The position numbers were made by a program, and so were the translations under genes. Of a DNA stretch of 6,636 bases, positions 1 to 6,259 are shown one piece after another (within the stretch, counting starts at the first letter, position 1; each line of letters starts with the position of its first letter). Where the stretch lies: the NCBI GenBank assembly GCA_001795035.1, contig MGMW01000049.1:1-6636 (forward strand). Reading direction: 5' to 3'. The notes below the pieces were generated by a model. It did no database searches, had not been told where the DNA came from, and saw only the letters and a program-made list of their open reading frames with translations. The stretch comes from Chloroflexi bacterium RBG_13_53_26 (GTDB taxonomy: Bacteria; Chloroflexota; Dehalococcoidia; UBA2247; RBG-13-53-26).

Positions 1-157
1 GGCAACGGTGAAGGTGCTGTCGATCTCGCTGCTGTGGATAACCATAGGATGTTCAGCCGCTTTTGCCATCGACGTTCTTTGGGCAAGGGCCCTCCTGGCT
101 TTGGTTGCCATAGGCGTCACTGCCCATGTTCTTTCCCTCCATACGCTTGGTCGATAA
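1..157 (+). CDS. DUF454 (YbaN-like) inner-membrane protein, 3' fragment
   Basis: The reading frame starting at base 2 is open from the window edge to TAA at 155-157 and gives the last 51 residues of a protein; the start lies upstream. The fragment is strongly hydrophobic: K4, then a first stretch VLSISLLWITIGCSAAFAI (5-23), a short DVLWAR turn, then a second stretch ALLALVAIGVTAHVLSL (30-46), ending HTLGR. Two closely spaced membrane helices joined by a W-x-R turn, with a basic end, match the C-terminal half of the small DUF454 family (E. coli YbaN has a similar MPWVRIMLLV turn). The function of the family is not established. The call rests on pattern memory over a short fragment, so another small membrane protein is possible. 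No terminator hairpin is visible after the stop. Overlapping open frames on both strands here are not membrane-like and look like shadows. Confidence 0.72.
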   Translation, partial: ATVKVLSISLLWITIGCSAAFAIDVLWARALLALVAIGVTAHVLSLHTLGR

Positions 158-163
158 CCCCAA

Positions 164-192
164 TCGCTTTTTCACAAACAATATCCTATAAT
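164..192 (+). promoter_or_regulatory. Probable sigma-70-type promoter for the cooC-led operon
   Basis: A perfect TATAAT lies at 187-192 in the only sizeable gap of the window, between the DUF454 stop (157) and cooC (240). The local sequence is AT-rich compared with the flanking genes. The -35 side is weak: TCGCTT at 164-169 has a 17-base spacer, while the better-looking TTCACA at 171-176 would leave only 10 bases. Transcription would start near 198-200 and leave a leader of about 40 bases. This is inferred from one good hexamer and its position only. Confidence 0.45.
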
Positions 193-239
193 GAAACCCA
201 GCATCCTCTTCGGCCAGAAAGTCATCTCGGGTAGGTGAT

Positions 240-1025
240 ATGAGACTTGCAATCGCCGGCAAAGGAGGGGTAGGCAAGACCACACTGGCCAGCCTGCTGG
301 CCATGGTCTATTCAGCCGAGGGTAAGCGAGTCATAGCTATTGATGCCGACCCTGACGCTAATCTGGCTGGAGCCCTGGGTATTCCTCCGGAGCAAGCCCG
401 TCGAATCACCCCTATATCACAACTCAAAGACCTCATCGAGGAACGCACGGGAGCAAAAGCAGGCAGTTTCGGAGCCTACCTCAAACTCAATCCCAGGGTT
501 GATGACATACCGGATCGTTTTTCAGCCCACAAGGGCAACATCAGACTGATGGTTCTGGGTACAGTAAAAGGAGGTGGCGCCGGATGCATCTGCCCCGAGA
601 GTGCCCTCCTCCGCAGTCTGATGTCCCACCTGCTGCTGGAGAGGTCCGAGGTCATTATCATGGATATGGAGGCCGGACTGGAACACCTGGCCAGAGGTAC
701 CGCGGCAGGTGTGGATGCTTTCATCATAGTCGTCGAGCCAGGGAGAAGGAGTCTGCAAACAGCAGAGTCAATCCAGAAGCTGGCCAAAGACCTGGGCATT
801 GATAAGTGCTATGTCGTCGGCTGCAAGACACAGAACGCCGCCGATCGCCTGTTCATCACTGAGAACATGCCCGGGTTTGAGATCATAGGATTCATCAACT
901 ACAATGCCGCAATTGTCCAGGCCGATCGTCAGGGTACGGGGATCTACGAGGCTGCACCTGAAGCAGTTCTGGAAGCACGGCAGATAAAGGAAAGGCTGGA
1001 ACAGGGTCTGTCTCCGAAAGCCTGA
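240..1025 (+). CDS. cooC: CooC/AcsF-type nickel-insertion ATPase (CODH/ACS maturation)
   Basis: The 261-residue protein is a cytoplasmic SIMIBI-class P-loop ATPase. It opens with the deviant Walker A GKGGVGKTT (7-15), including signature Lys8, followed by a DADPDANL switch region (35-42) and a Walker-B-like VIIMDMEAG (138-146). The CxC motif CICPE (116-120) sits where CooC carries its metal-binding, dimer-bridging cysteine pair, and MEAGLEHLARGT (143-154) is typical of CooC/AcsF rather than MinD or NifH. Known members use ATP hydrolysis to help load nickel into carbon monoxide dehydrogenase or acetyl-CoA synthase. No target enzyme is in the window, so CooC and AcsF cannot be told apart. The start is ATG 240, just after AGGTGA at 233-238 (close spacing), and it places the P-loop at the usual extreme N-terminus. 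The 3' end carries the ribosome binding site for pgk, so the two are probably co-transcribed. Confidence 0.88.
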   Translation: MRLAIAGKGGVGKTTLASLLAMVYSAEGKRVIAIDADPDANLAGALGIPPEQARRITPISQLKDLIEERTGAKAGSFGAYLKLNPRVDDIPDRFSAHKGNIRLMVLGTVKGGGAGCICPESALLRSLMSHLLLERSEVIIMDMEAGLEHLARGTAAGVDAFIIVVEPGRRSLQTAESIQKLAKDLGIDKCYVVGCKTQNAADRLFITENMPGFEIIGFINYNAAIVQADRQGTGIYEAAPEAVLEARQIKERLEQGLSPKA

Positions 1026-1030
1026 GGAGG
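1024..1030 (+). promoter_or_regulatory. Strong Shine-Dalgarno deciding the TTG start of pgk
   Basis: GAGGAGG begins inside the cooC stop codon TGA (1023-1025) and ends six bases before TTG 1037. No in-frame ATG or GTG lies close by upstream, and the encoded protein begins directly with conserved PGK sequence. This supports TTG as the real start and suggests coupled translation with cooC. Confidence 0.8.
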
Positions 1031-1036
1031 CAACTA

Positions 1037-2221
1037 TTGACCAAGAAGACCATCAGAGATATTGACGTCCACGGCAAGAGGGTATTGGTCAGGGTGGATT
1101 TCAATGTCCCCCTGGAACCTAATACCGGAGCCATCGCCGATGATAGCCGTATTCGTGAGTCATTGCCTACTATCAAGTACCTGCTGGATAACAAAGCCAG
1201 GGTTATCCTCTGTTCCCATCTCGGTCGTCCCAAAGCCAGAGAAAAAGAATCAAGTCTGGCACCGATGGCCCACAGGCTTTCCCAGCTTCTCGGTCAGGAA
1301 GTGAAAATGGCCGATGACTGCATCGGCACAGCAGTTGAGCAGCTTGCCACCAACTTGAGGGAAGGGGAGGTCCTGCTTCTGGAGAATCTGCGTTTTCATG
1401 CCGCGGAAGAGAAAAACGATCCCGTTTTTGCTCAAGCCCTGGCCCGATTGGCAGATGTCTTCGTCAACGATGCCTTCGGTACTGCACATAGAGCACATGC
1501 CTCCACGGAGGGTGTGACCCACTACCTCCCTTCGGTCGCCGGGTTCCTCATCGAGAAGGAACTGGAGGTCATGGGAAAAGCCTTGGACAATCCAGACAGG
1601 CCGTTCACCGCAATCGCAGGTGGAGCCAAGATAAGCGACAAGATCGACGTGCTGGAGAACATTCTGGATAAAGTTGATTCCCTTCTCATTGCCGGGGGCA
1701 TGGCGGCTACGTTCCTGAAGGCTCTGAAATACGATATGGGGCAATCTCTGGTGGAGAATGAAAAAGTTGGCACTGCTCAACAACTGATGGACAAGGCCGC
1801 AGCAAGAGGCGTCCGTCTGCTTCTGCCTCAAGACGTCGTGGTGGCCGATAGGTTCGACGCCCAGGCAAACTCCAAAGTCGTTGCTATAGCCAGCGTGCCC
1901 GCCGGTTGGTACGTCATGGATATCGGACCGAAGACGATCGACATGTTTGAGACTGAGCTGCGCAAGTCCAAGACCATCATCTGGAACGGTCCCATAGGCG
2001 TGTTTGAATTCGCCCAGTTTCGACAGGGCACGCAAGCTATTGCTTCGGTCCTCGCCAGCCTCAATGCCACCACCATTATCGGAGGTGGCTCTACCGCTGA
2101 GTCAATACAGGAGATGGGCCTGGTAGATAAGATGACCCACGTTTCCACGGGCGGAGGTGCATCTCTAACGTTTCTCGAGGGCAAAACTCTGCCGGCAATA
2201 GCCGCCCTGATGGATAAATGA
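1037..2221 (+). CDS. pgk: Phosphoglycerate kinase
   Basis: This 394-residue enzyme, normal bacterial length, transfers phosphate between 1,3-bisphosphoglycerate and ADP in cytosolic glycolysis and gluconeogenesis. Family landmarks appear in order: VRVDFNVP (18-25) and HLGRP (61-65) for substrate binding; LLLENLRF (113-120); NDAFGTAHRAHAS (144-156); GGAKISDK (195-202) starting the nucleotide domain; WNGPIGVFE (316-324); and STGGGASLTFLEG (370-382) near the end. Translation starts at TTG behind an ideal GAGGAGG. The adenine-nucleotide loop reads GGGSTAES (349-356), with Ser352 where most PGKs have the Asp of GGGDT; everything around it is intact, so this is probably a lineage variant rather than a dead enzyme. 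The stop codon overlaps the apgM start as ATGA, so apgM is probably translationally coupled. Confidence 0.97.
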   Translation: MTKKTIRDIDVHGKRVLVRVDFNVPLEPNTGAIADDSRIRESLPTIKYLLDNKARVILCSHLGRPKAREKESSLAPMAHRLSQLLGQEVKMADDCIGTAVEQLATNLREGEVLLLENLRFHAAEEKNDPVFAQALARLADVFVNDAFGTAHRAHASTEGVTHYLPSVAGFLIEKELEVMGKALDNPDRPFTAIAGGAKISDKIDVLENILDKVDSLLIAGGMAATFLKALKYDMGQSLVENEKVGTAQQLMDKAAARGVRLLLPQDVVVADRFDAQANSKVVAIASVPAGWYVMDIGPKTIDMFETELRKSKTIIWNGPIGVFEFAQFRQGTQAIASVLASLNATTIIGGGSTAESIQEMGLVDKMTHVSTGGGASLTFLEGKTLPAIAALMDK

Positions 2222-3429
2222 GGATGAATACTCTATCTCTGCTCAGCCAGCTTTCCGTCCCCTCGGAGGCCAAGATAGCTCTCGTGGTCATGGATGGTCT
2301 GGGCGGATTGCCTCATCCTGAGACCCAACAGACCGAACTCGAAACCGCTCGTACAGCCAACCTCGACTACCTGGCAAGGGAGGGCATCTGTGGACTTGCC
2401 GAACCCATCGGACCCGGGCTGACACCCGGCAGCGGACCAGGGCACCTGGCTCTTTTTGGCTATGATCCCCTCACATTCACCATCGGCAGAGGCATCCTGG
2501 AAGCATTGGGGGTAGACTTTCCTCTTCAGCCAGGAGATGTAGCAGCAAGGGGAAACTTCTGCACTATAGATGATCACCACCTCATTGTGGATCGTCGAGC
2601 CGGTCGCATCTCCACCGAGGAATGCACTAGATTATGTCAACAACTGAGTGACATCGCCATGCCCGGGATACAAGCGCTGGTGGCCCCTGTTGAAGAACAC
2701 CGTTTCCTGTTGGTCCTCCGTGGAGATCACCTGAATCCTGATCTCAGCGACTCGGACCCGCAGCAACTCGGACTGCCAGCCAAGGAAGTCACTCCCCTGT
2801 CAACCGGAGCCATCAAGACCGCTGCTCTGGCCAACGAATGGGTTGCCAGAGCCAAAGCCATCCTGGCAAGTTCCTACCCGGCCAATATGGTTCTGCTGCG
2901 CGGCTTTTCAGAGCTCCCCCATTTCCCATCGTTGAGCGAACTCTATAAGTTGAACCCGGCGGCCATTGCCACCTACCCCATGTATCGGGGGTTGGCCAAG
3001 TTGCTCGGCATGAAGGTTGTGGATGGCGGCCACTCCATAGAAGACGAGTTTGCGGCTCTCGCCAAATACTATGGCCAGCACGATTTCATATTCCTCCACA
3101 TCAAGCAAACTGACAGTGCCGGCGAAGACGGCGACTTCTGGAGAAAAGTCCGCGTCATCGAAGAAGTCGATGCAGCTCTGTCCCGATTGCTCGAACTTCA
3201 TCCCGATGTCATCATCGTTACCGGCGACCATTCCACACCTGCCGTATTGAAGGCCCATAGCTGGCATCCTGTGCCCTTCCTCCTGTATTCGCAATTCTGC
3301 CGACCCGATGAAGTCACCGGATTCTCCGAGCGGGCCTGCACCCGAGGCTCTTTGGGAACGTTCCCTGCCCTGGAGCTTATGCCACTGGCACTGGCCCATG
3401 CCCGTAGACTGACCAAATTTGGAGCTTAA
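2218..3429 (+). CDS. apgM: Archaeal-type 2,3-bisphosphoglycerate-independent phosphoglycerate mutase (aPGM)
   Basis: This 403-residue cytosolic enzyme interconverts 3- and 2-phosphoglycerate through a phosphoserine intermediate. It belongs to the alkaline-phosphatase superfamily branch first known from archaea (COG3635), which is shorter than the usual bacterial GpmI of about 510 residues. Metal and catalytic motifs are visible: VVMDGLGG (23-30) with Asp26; TPGSGPGH (69-76) with the predicted nucleophile Ser72; HIKQTDSAGEDGD (294-306); and VTGDHSTPAVLKAHSWHPVP (334-353), supplying Asp and His metal ligands. All are intact, so an active enzyme is expected. The ATG at 2218 forms an ATGA overlap with the pgk stop. 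A second in-frame ATG at 2224 could also start the protein and would remove two residues. It lies between the kinase and isomerase of the same pathway, in keeping with a glycolytic or gluconeogenic operon. Confidence 0.95.
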   Translation: MRMNTLSLLSQLSVPSEAKIALVVMDGLGGLPHPETQQTELETARTANLDYLAREGICGLAEPIGPGLTPGSGPGHLALFGYDPLTFTIGRGILEALGVDFPLQPGDVAARGNFCTIDDHHLIVDRRAGRISTEECTRLCQQLSDIAMPGIQALVAPVEEHRFLLVLRGDHLNPDLSDSDPQQLGLPAKEVTPLSTGAIKTAALANEWVARAKAILASSYPANMVLLRGFSELPHFPSLSELYKLNPAAIATYPMYRGLAKLLGMKVVDGGHSIEDEFAALAKYYGQHDFIFLHIKQTDSAGEDGDFWRKVRVIEEVDAALSRLLELHPDVIIVTGDHSTPAVLKAHSWHPVPFLLYSQFCRPDEVTGFSERACTRGSLGTFPALELMPLALAHARRLTKFGA

Positions 3430-3433
3430 GGAG
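3428..3433 (+). promoter_or_regulatory. Shine-Dalgarno of tpiA overlapping the apgM stop
   Basis: AAGGAG spans the last two bases of the apgM stop codon TAA (3427-3429) and lies seven bases before ATG 3441. It fixes the tpiA start and shows that the two genes are tightly linked. Confidence 0.75.
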
Positions 3434-3440
3434 ACAACAT

Positions 3441-4202
3441 ATGCGTCTACCGATAATCGCTGGCAACTGGAAAATGAATACCACCATTGACGAGGCCGTC
3501 ACACTGGTGCGAGACATGCTGGATAAGCTGGACAGGATAGCAGGTGTCGAGAAAGTCCTTTGCCCTCCCTTCATCTCCCTCAGTGCAGTCAGGGCGCTCT
3601 TGCTTGACTCCTCTATTAAGCTGGGTGCCCAGAACCTCCATTTCGAACAGAAGGGGGCTTACACCGGCGAGATCTCCCCGCCGATGCTGGCTGGTTTGTG
3701 CGAATATGTCATCCTGGGCCACTCCGAGAGGAGACAGTACTTCGGCGAAACTGACGAAATAGTCAACCGCAAGGTTAAGGCAGCCCTCAAGGCTGGTCTC
3801 AAGCCCATTCTATGCGTTGGCGAGAGCCTGTCGGAAAACGAGGCGGGCAAGACAGAGGAGATCGTCACCAGGCAGATCAAAGGAGCCCTGGCTGGTGTAG
3901 ACTTCACCCGTGATCTTGTCACTGCCTACGAGCCGATCTGGGCCATCGGCACCGGCAAGGCAGCCACCGGCCAGCAGGCTAACCACACCATCGGCCTCAT
4001 CCGCCATACTCTATCCGACCTGTACGGTGAGCCGGCAGCTCAAGCCATCCGCATTCAGTATGGTGGCAGCGTCACCGGCGCCAATATTGCCGAGTTCATC
4101 TCTCAGCCCGAGATCGATGGCGCCCTTGTCGGAGGAGCCAGTCTGAAAGCCCCCGACTTCATCAGTATCGTACAACAAACGGCTGACGCCAAGCAGGCAT
4201 GA
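3441..4202 (+). CDS. tpiA: Triosephosphate isomerase
   Basis: This 253-residue TIM-barrel enzyme, normally a dimer, interconverts dihydroxyacetone phosphate and glyceraldehyde-3-phosphate in the cytosol. All active-site parts can be seen: GNWKMN (8-13) with Asn9 and Lys11; LGAQNLHFEQKGAYTGEIS (61-79); GHSERR (93-98) with the electrophile His94; YEPIWAIGTGK (163-173) with the catalytic base Glu164 at the start of mobile loop 6; YGGS (207-210); and VGGASL (230-235) for phosphate binding. Length and motif spacing are normal. The ATG at 3441 follows AAGGAG, and the stop codon overlaps the miaA start as ATGA. With PGK and aPGM upstream it completes a three-enzyme triose/phosphoglycerate block. Glyceraldehyde-3-phosphate dehydrogenase and enolase are not in the window. 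Confidence 0.97.
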   Translation: MRLPIIAGNWKMNTTIDEAVTLVRDMLDKLDRIAGVEKVLCPPFISLSAVRALLLDSSIKLGAQNLHFEQKGAYTGEISPPMLAGLCEYVILGHSERRQYFGETDEIVNRKVKAALKAGLKPILCVGESLSENEAGKTEEIVTRQIKGALAGVDFTRDLVTAYEPIWAIGTGKAATGQQANHTIGLIRHTLSDLYGEPAAQAIRIQYGGSVTGANIAEFISQPEIDGALVGGASLKAPDFISIVQQTADAKQA

Positions 4203-5119
4203 AACTTGTTGCCGCCATCGTAGGGCCCACTGGTATAGGCAAGAGCAAGCTGGGCCTTCTTCTGGCACGCACTCTCGATGCCGAGATCGTCAATGCCGAT
4301 AGCCGTCAGATCTATCGCTACATGGATATCGGCACGGCCAAGCCCAACCCTGAGGAGCGGGCTTCCGTGCCGCATCATCTTGTCGACATCGTCGATCCGG
4401 ATGAGGATTTCAGCCTTGCTCTATACCGATCGCTGGCATACAGTTGCGTTGAAGACATCATCCAACGCGGCAAGCTGCCCATACTGGTCGGCGGAAGCGG
4501 TCTTTATGCGTGGGCGATTCTAGAGGGCTGGAACATCCCTGAAGTCCCCCCCAACCCTGAGTTCAGGCGCCAGATGGAGAAAACAGCATTTGTAGAAGGC
4601 GTTGACGCACTCTACCGTCGGCTGGAGAGCATTGATCCGGTGTCTGCCGGCAGAATGGACCCGCAGAACCTGCGCCGGATCATCAGAGCCCTGGAGATCT
4701 ACGAGGCCACCCACAGACCCCCCTCCCAGCTTCAAGGCAAAACCCAGCCGGGGTTTGACACCCTCATCGTAGGGTTAACCACCGAGAGACAGCGACTATA
4801 CCAGATGATCGATCGCCGGGTTGATGATATGATACAGCGAGGTCTGGTAGCAGAGGTGAAAGGTCTGGTAGATAAGGGTTATGCATCCGGCCTTCCATCC
4901 ATGTCCAGTGTCGGTTACAGACAGATAGGTCAGTTCATTCGGGGTGAATTGGATCTATCGACCGCCATCCGGCAGATCAAGTTCGAAACACATCGTTTCG
5001 CCCGCCATCAATATGCCTGGTTTCGCTTGACTGATCCCCGCATCCGGTGGTTTGATATAAAGGACAACATCGAGACCCATGTTCTGAACCTCATCAGGGA
5101 AAAGATACGGTGCTCATGA
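4199..5119 (+). CDS. miaA: tRNA dimethylallyltransferase (IPP transferase) MiaA
   Basis: MiaA transfers the dimethylallyl group of dimethylallyl diphosphate to N6 of adenosine 37 in tRNAs that read codons starting with U, the first step to ms2i6A. The 306-residue protein has the P-loop GPTGIGKS (9-16), then NADSRQIYRYMDIGTAKP (32-49) with the conserved Asp34 and Ser35, VGGSGLY (97-103), LRRIIRALEIYE (158-169), SVGYRQI (237-243) and the closing THRFARHQYAWFR (264-276) typical of the family. Length is normal. The start ATG 4199 overlaps the tpiA stop (ATGA), and no separate strong ribosome binding site is obvious, so translation probably depends on tpiA. Its own stop overlaps ATG 5116 of the next gene in the same way. 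Its presence in a glycolytic operon looks like simple co-expression of housekeeping genes. Confidence 0.96.
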   Translation: MKLVAAIVGPTGIGKSKLGLLLARTLDAEIVNADSRQIYRYMDIGTAKPNPEERASVPHHLVDIVDPDEDFSLALYRSLAYSCVEDIIQRGKLPILVGGSGLYAWAILEGWNIPEVPPNPEFRRQMEKTAFVEGVDALYRRLESIDPVSAGRMDPQNLRRIIRALEIYEATHRPPSQLQGKTQPGFDTLIVGLTTERQRLYQMIDRRVDDMIQRGLVAEVKGLVDKGYASGLPSMSSVGYRQIGQFIRGELDLSTAIRQIKFETHRFARHQYAWFRLTDPRIRWFDIKDNIETHVLNLIREKIRCS

Positions 5120-5183
5120 AGAACTGGAAGCTATCCGTCCTCATCCTCCTCTTCTTCTTGCTTCCTTCGTCCTGACAGCCTGT
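5116..5183 (+). other. Split lipoprotein signal peptide: start and lipobox in different frames
   Basis: Frame one reads MKNWKLSVLILLFFLLPSS from ATG 5116 to TGA 5173. The -1 frame reads LLLASFVLTACQQK, with cysteine at 5181, but upstream it is open only back to TGA 5085-5087 and has no ATG, GTG or TTG between. A single missing base among the CTC/CTT/TTC repeats at about 5141-5170 would explain the whole picture. No run of three or more A or T needed for a classical slippery heptamer is present. Confidence 0.8.
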
Positions 5184-6248
5184 CAACAAAAGGCCTCTCC
5201 AGAAGAGGCCATTGAGATCGACGGATTCAACGTCATCCTCAGCGAGCCGGAGGTCGAGTTTCCTGACACCATCGGTTTCGAGATCGAAGTGGCGGCTGCC
5301 GCCGATATCTCCAGAATAACCCTGGAGTATCAGGTGCAGAAACTGAACGTCTTTCCAGTTACCAGCGTCACCTTCCCTCTGTTTCAGCCAGCCAGGCGGG
5401 TGACCACCAGTTGGACGTGGGATATGAGGGAGACAGGCGGTCTGCCTCCCGGCACAGATCTGAGCTATTGGTGGTCTTTCGAAGATGCCGATGGCCACGC
5501 AGCACAGACCCCCGTGGCCACCATCAGCTTCGATGATGAGCGCCACTCCTGGCAAAGCCTGTCCGGGAGTAACCTGAATCTGCTTTGGTATCAAGGCAGT
5601 GACTCCTTCGCAGAGCAGTTGATGATTGCCGCTGAAGAAGCACTGGACAGGCTGGCAGACGATACCGGCGCTCGACTGGAGGGGACAGCGGACATCTACA
5701 TCTATGCCAGCACGGAGGATCTCCAAAATGCCATGGTCTATCCACAGGAATGGACCGGCGGGGTGGCTTATACCGAGTACCACACCATAGCCATCGGTAT
5801 CTCGCCGGGCAATCTGGAGTGGGGGAAGGAGACCATAGCCCATGAGTTGGCCCATCTGGCTGTCCACCAGGCCACTTTCAGTGGCTATGGCGTGGACCTG
5901 CCCACCTGGCTGGACGAAGGGTTGGCAATGTATGCTGAGGGAGACCTGAGCTCCGATATGAAGTACGTCTTGCGCAATGCCATTGATCAGAACGAGCTCT
6001 TTACCGTCAAGAGTCTCTGCAGCCCCTTTCCTGCCGATGCCAGTTCAGCCTATATTGCCTACGCTCAGAGCTACAGCCTGGTGGAATACCTCATCAACGA
6101 ACACGGTGGCCAGGACAAGATGCTTGGGCTGCTCAATGCCTTCAAGCAAGGCAGCGGCTATGTTGAGGCCCTGGATCAGGTATACGGGCTCGATATCATT
6201 CAACTGAACACCCTGTGGCGGGACTACATCACCTTGCACCCTGTTTAG
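5116..6248 (+). CDS. Secreted metallopeptidase lipoprotein (peptidase MA-like, HELAH), interrupted by an apparent frameshift
   Basis: The body is a probable zinc peptidase anchored outside the membrane. The gluzincin motif HELAH is encoded at 5841-5855 within KETIAHELAHLAVHQ, and the third-ligand candidate Glu lies in WLDEGLAMYAEG (encoded from 5907), as in peptidase MA-like families. A C-terminal helical part (AQSYSLVEYLINEHGG) follows. The N-terminal half looks like a beta-rich domain of about 100 residues (EIDGFNVILSEPEVEFPDTI onward). Its substrate is unknown. ATG 5116, in an ATGA overlap with miaA, starts a good signal peptide, MKNWKLSVLILLFFL, but that frame stops at TGA 5173-5175. The -1 frame continues with ASFVLTAC, a clear lipobox with Cys at 5181-5183, and stays open to TAG 6246. 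Rejoined at about 5160, the protein would have 377 residues. Without a shift, the first usual start is GTG 5289, which loses the export signal. Point deletion, sequence error or true frameshifting are all possible. Confidence 0.8.
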
Positions 6249-6259
6249 AGAGATAGCAA

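Noticed and set aside
1..171. Minus-strand open frames near the left edge (MATKARRALAQRTS... running off the window, and a short one ending at 53 behind GGAGGG)
   Set aside because: The + strand frame from base 2 gives a coherent two-helix DUF454-like C-terminus over the same bases, while the minus frames show no recognisable domain and their starts and ribosome binding sites do not agree.
34..234. Plus-strand open frame of 66 residues
   Set aside because: It is rich in His, Arg, Cys and Pro with no domain, overlaps the DUF454 end in another frame and runs through the likely promoter.
158..239. Riboswitch or terminator in the DUF454-cooC gap
   Set aside because: The gap is only about 80 bases, with no visible stable hairpin followed by T residues and no known riboswitch core.
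1250..2035. Long minus-strand open frame (261 residues) opposite pgk
   Set aside because: It is a shadow of the clearly conserved pgk frame, has no recognisable motif, and no convincing ribosome binding site supports it.
5141..5172. Programmed -1 frameshift with a classical slippery heptamer
   Set aside because: No X-XXY-YYZ heptamer is present; the region is CTC/CTT/TTC repeats, so slippage on a known signal cannot be claimed.
5094..5867. Long minus-strand open frame (257 residues) opposite the metallopeptidase
   Set aside because: The + strand carries the HELAH motif and lipobox; the minus frame has no recognisable domain.
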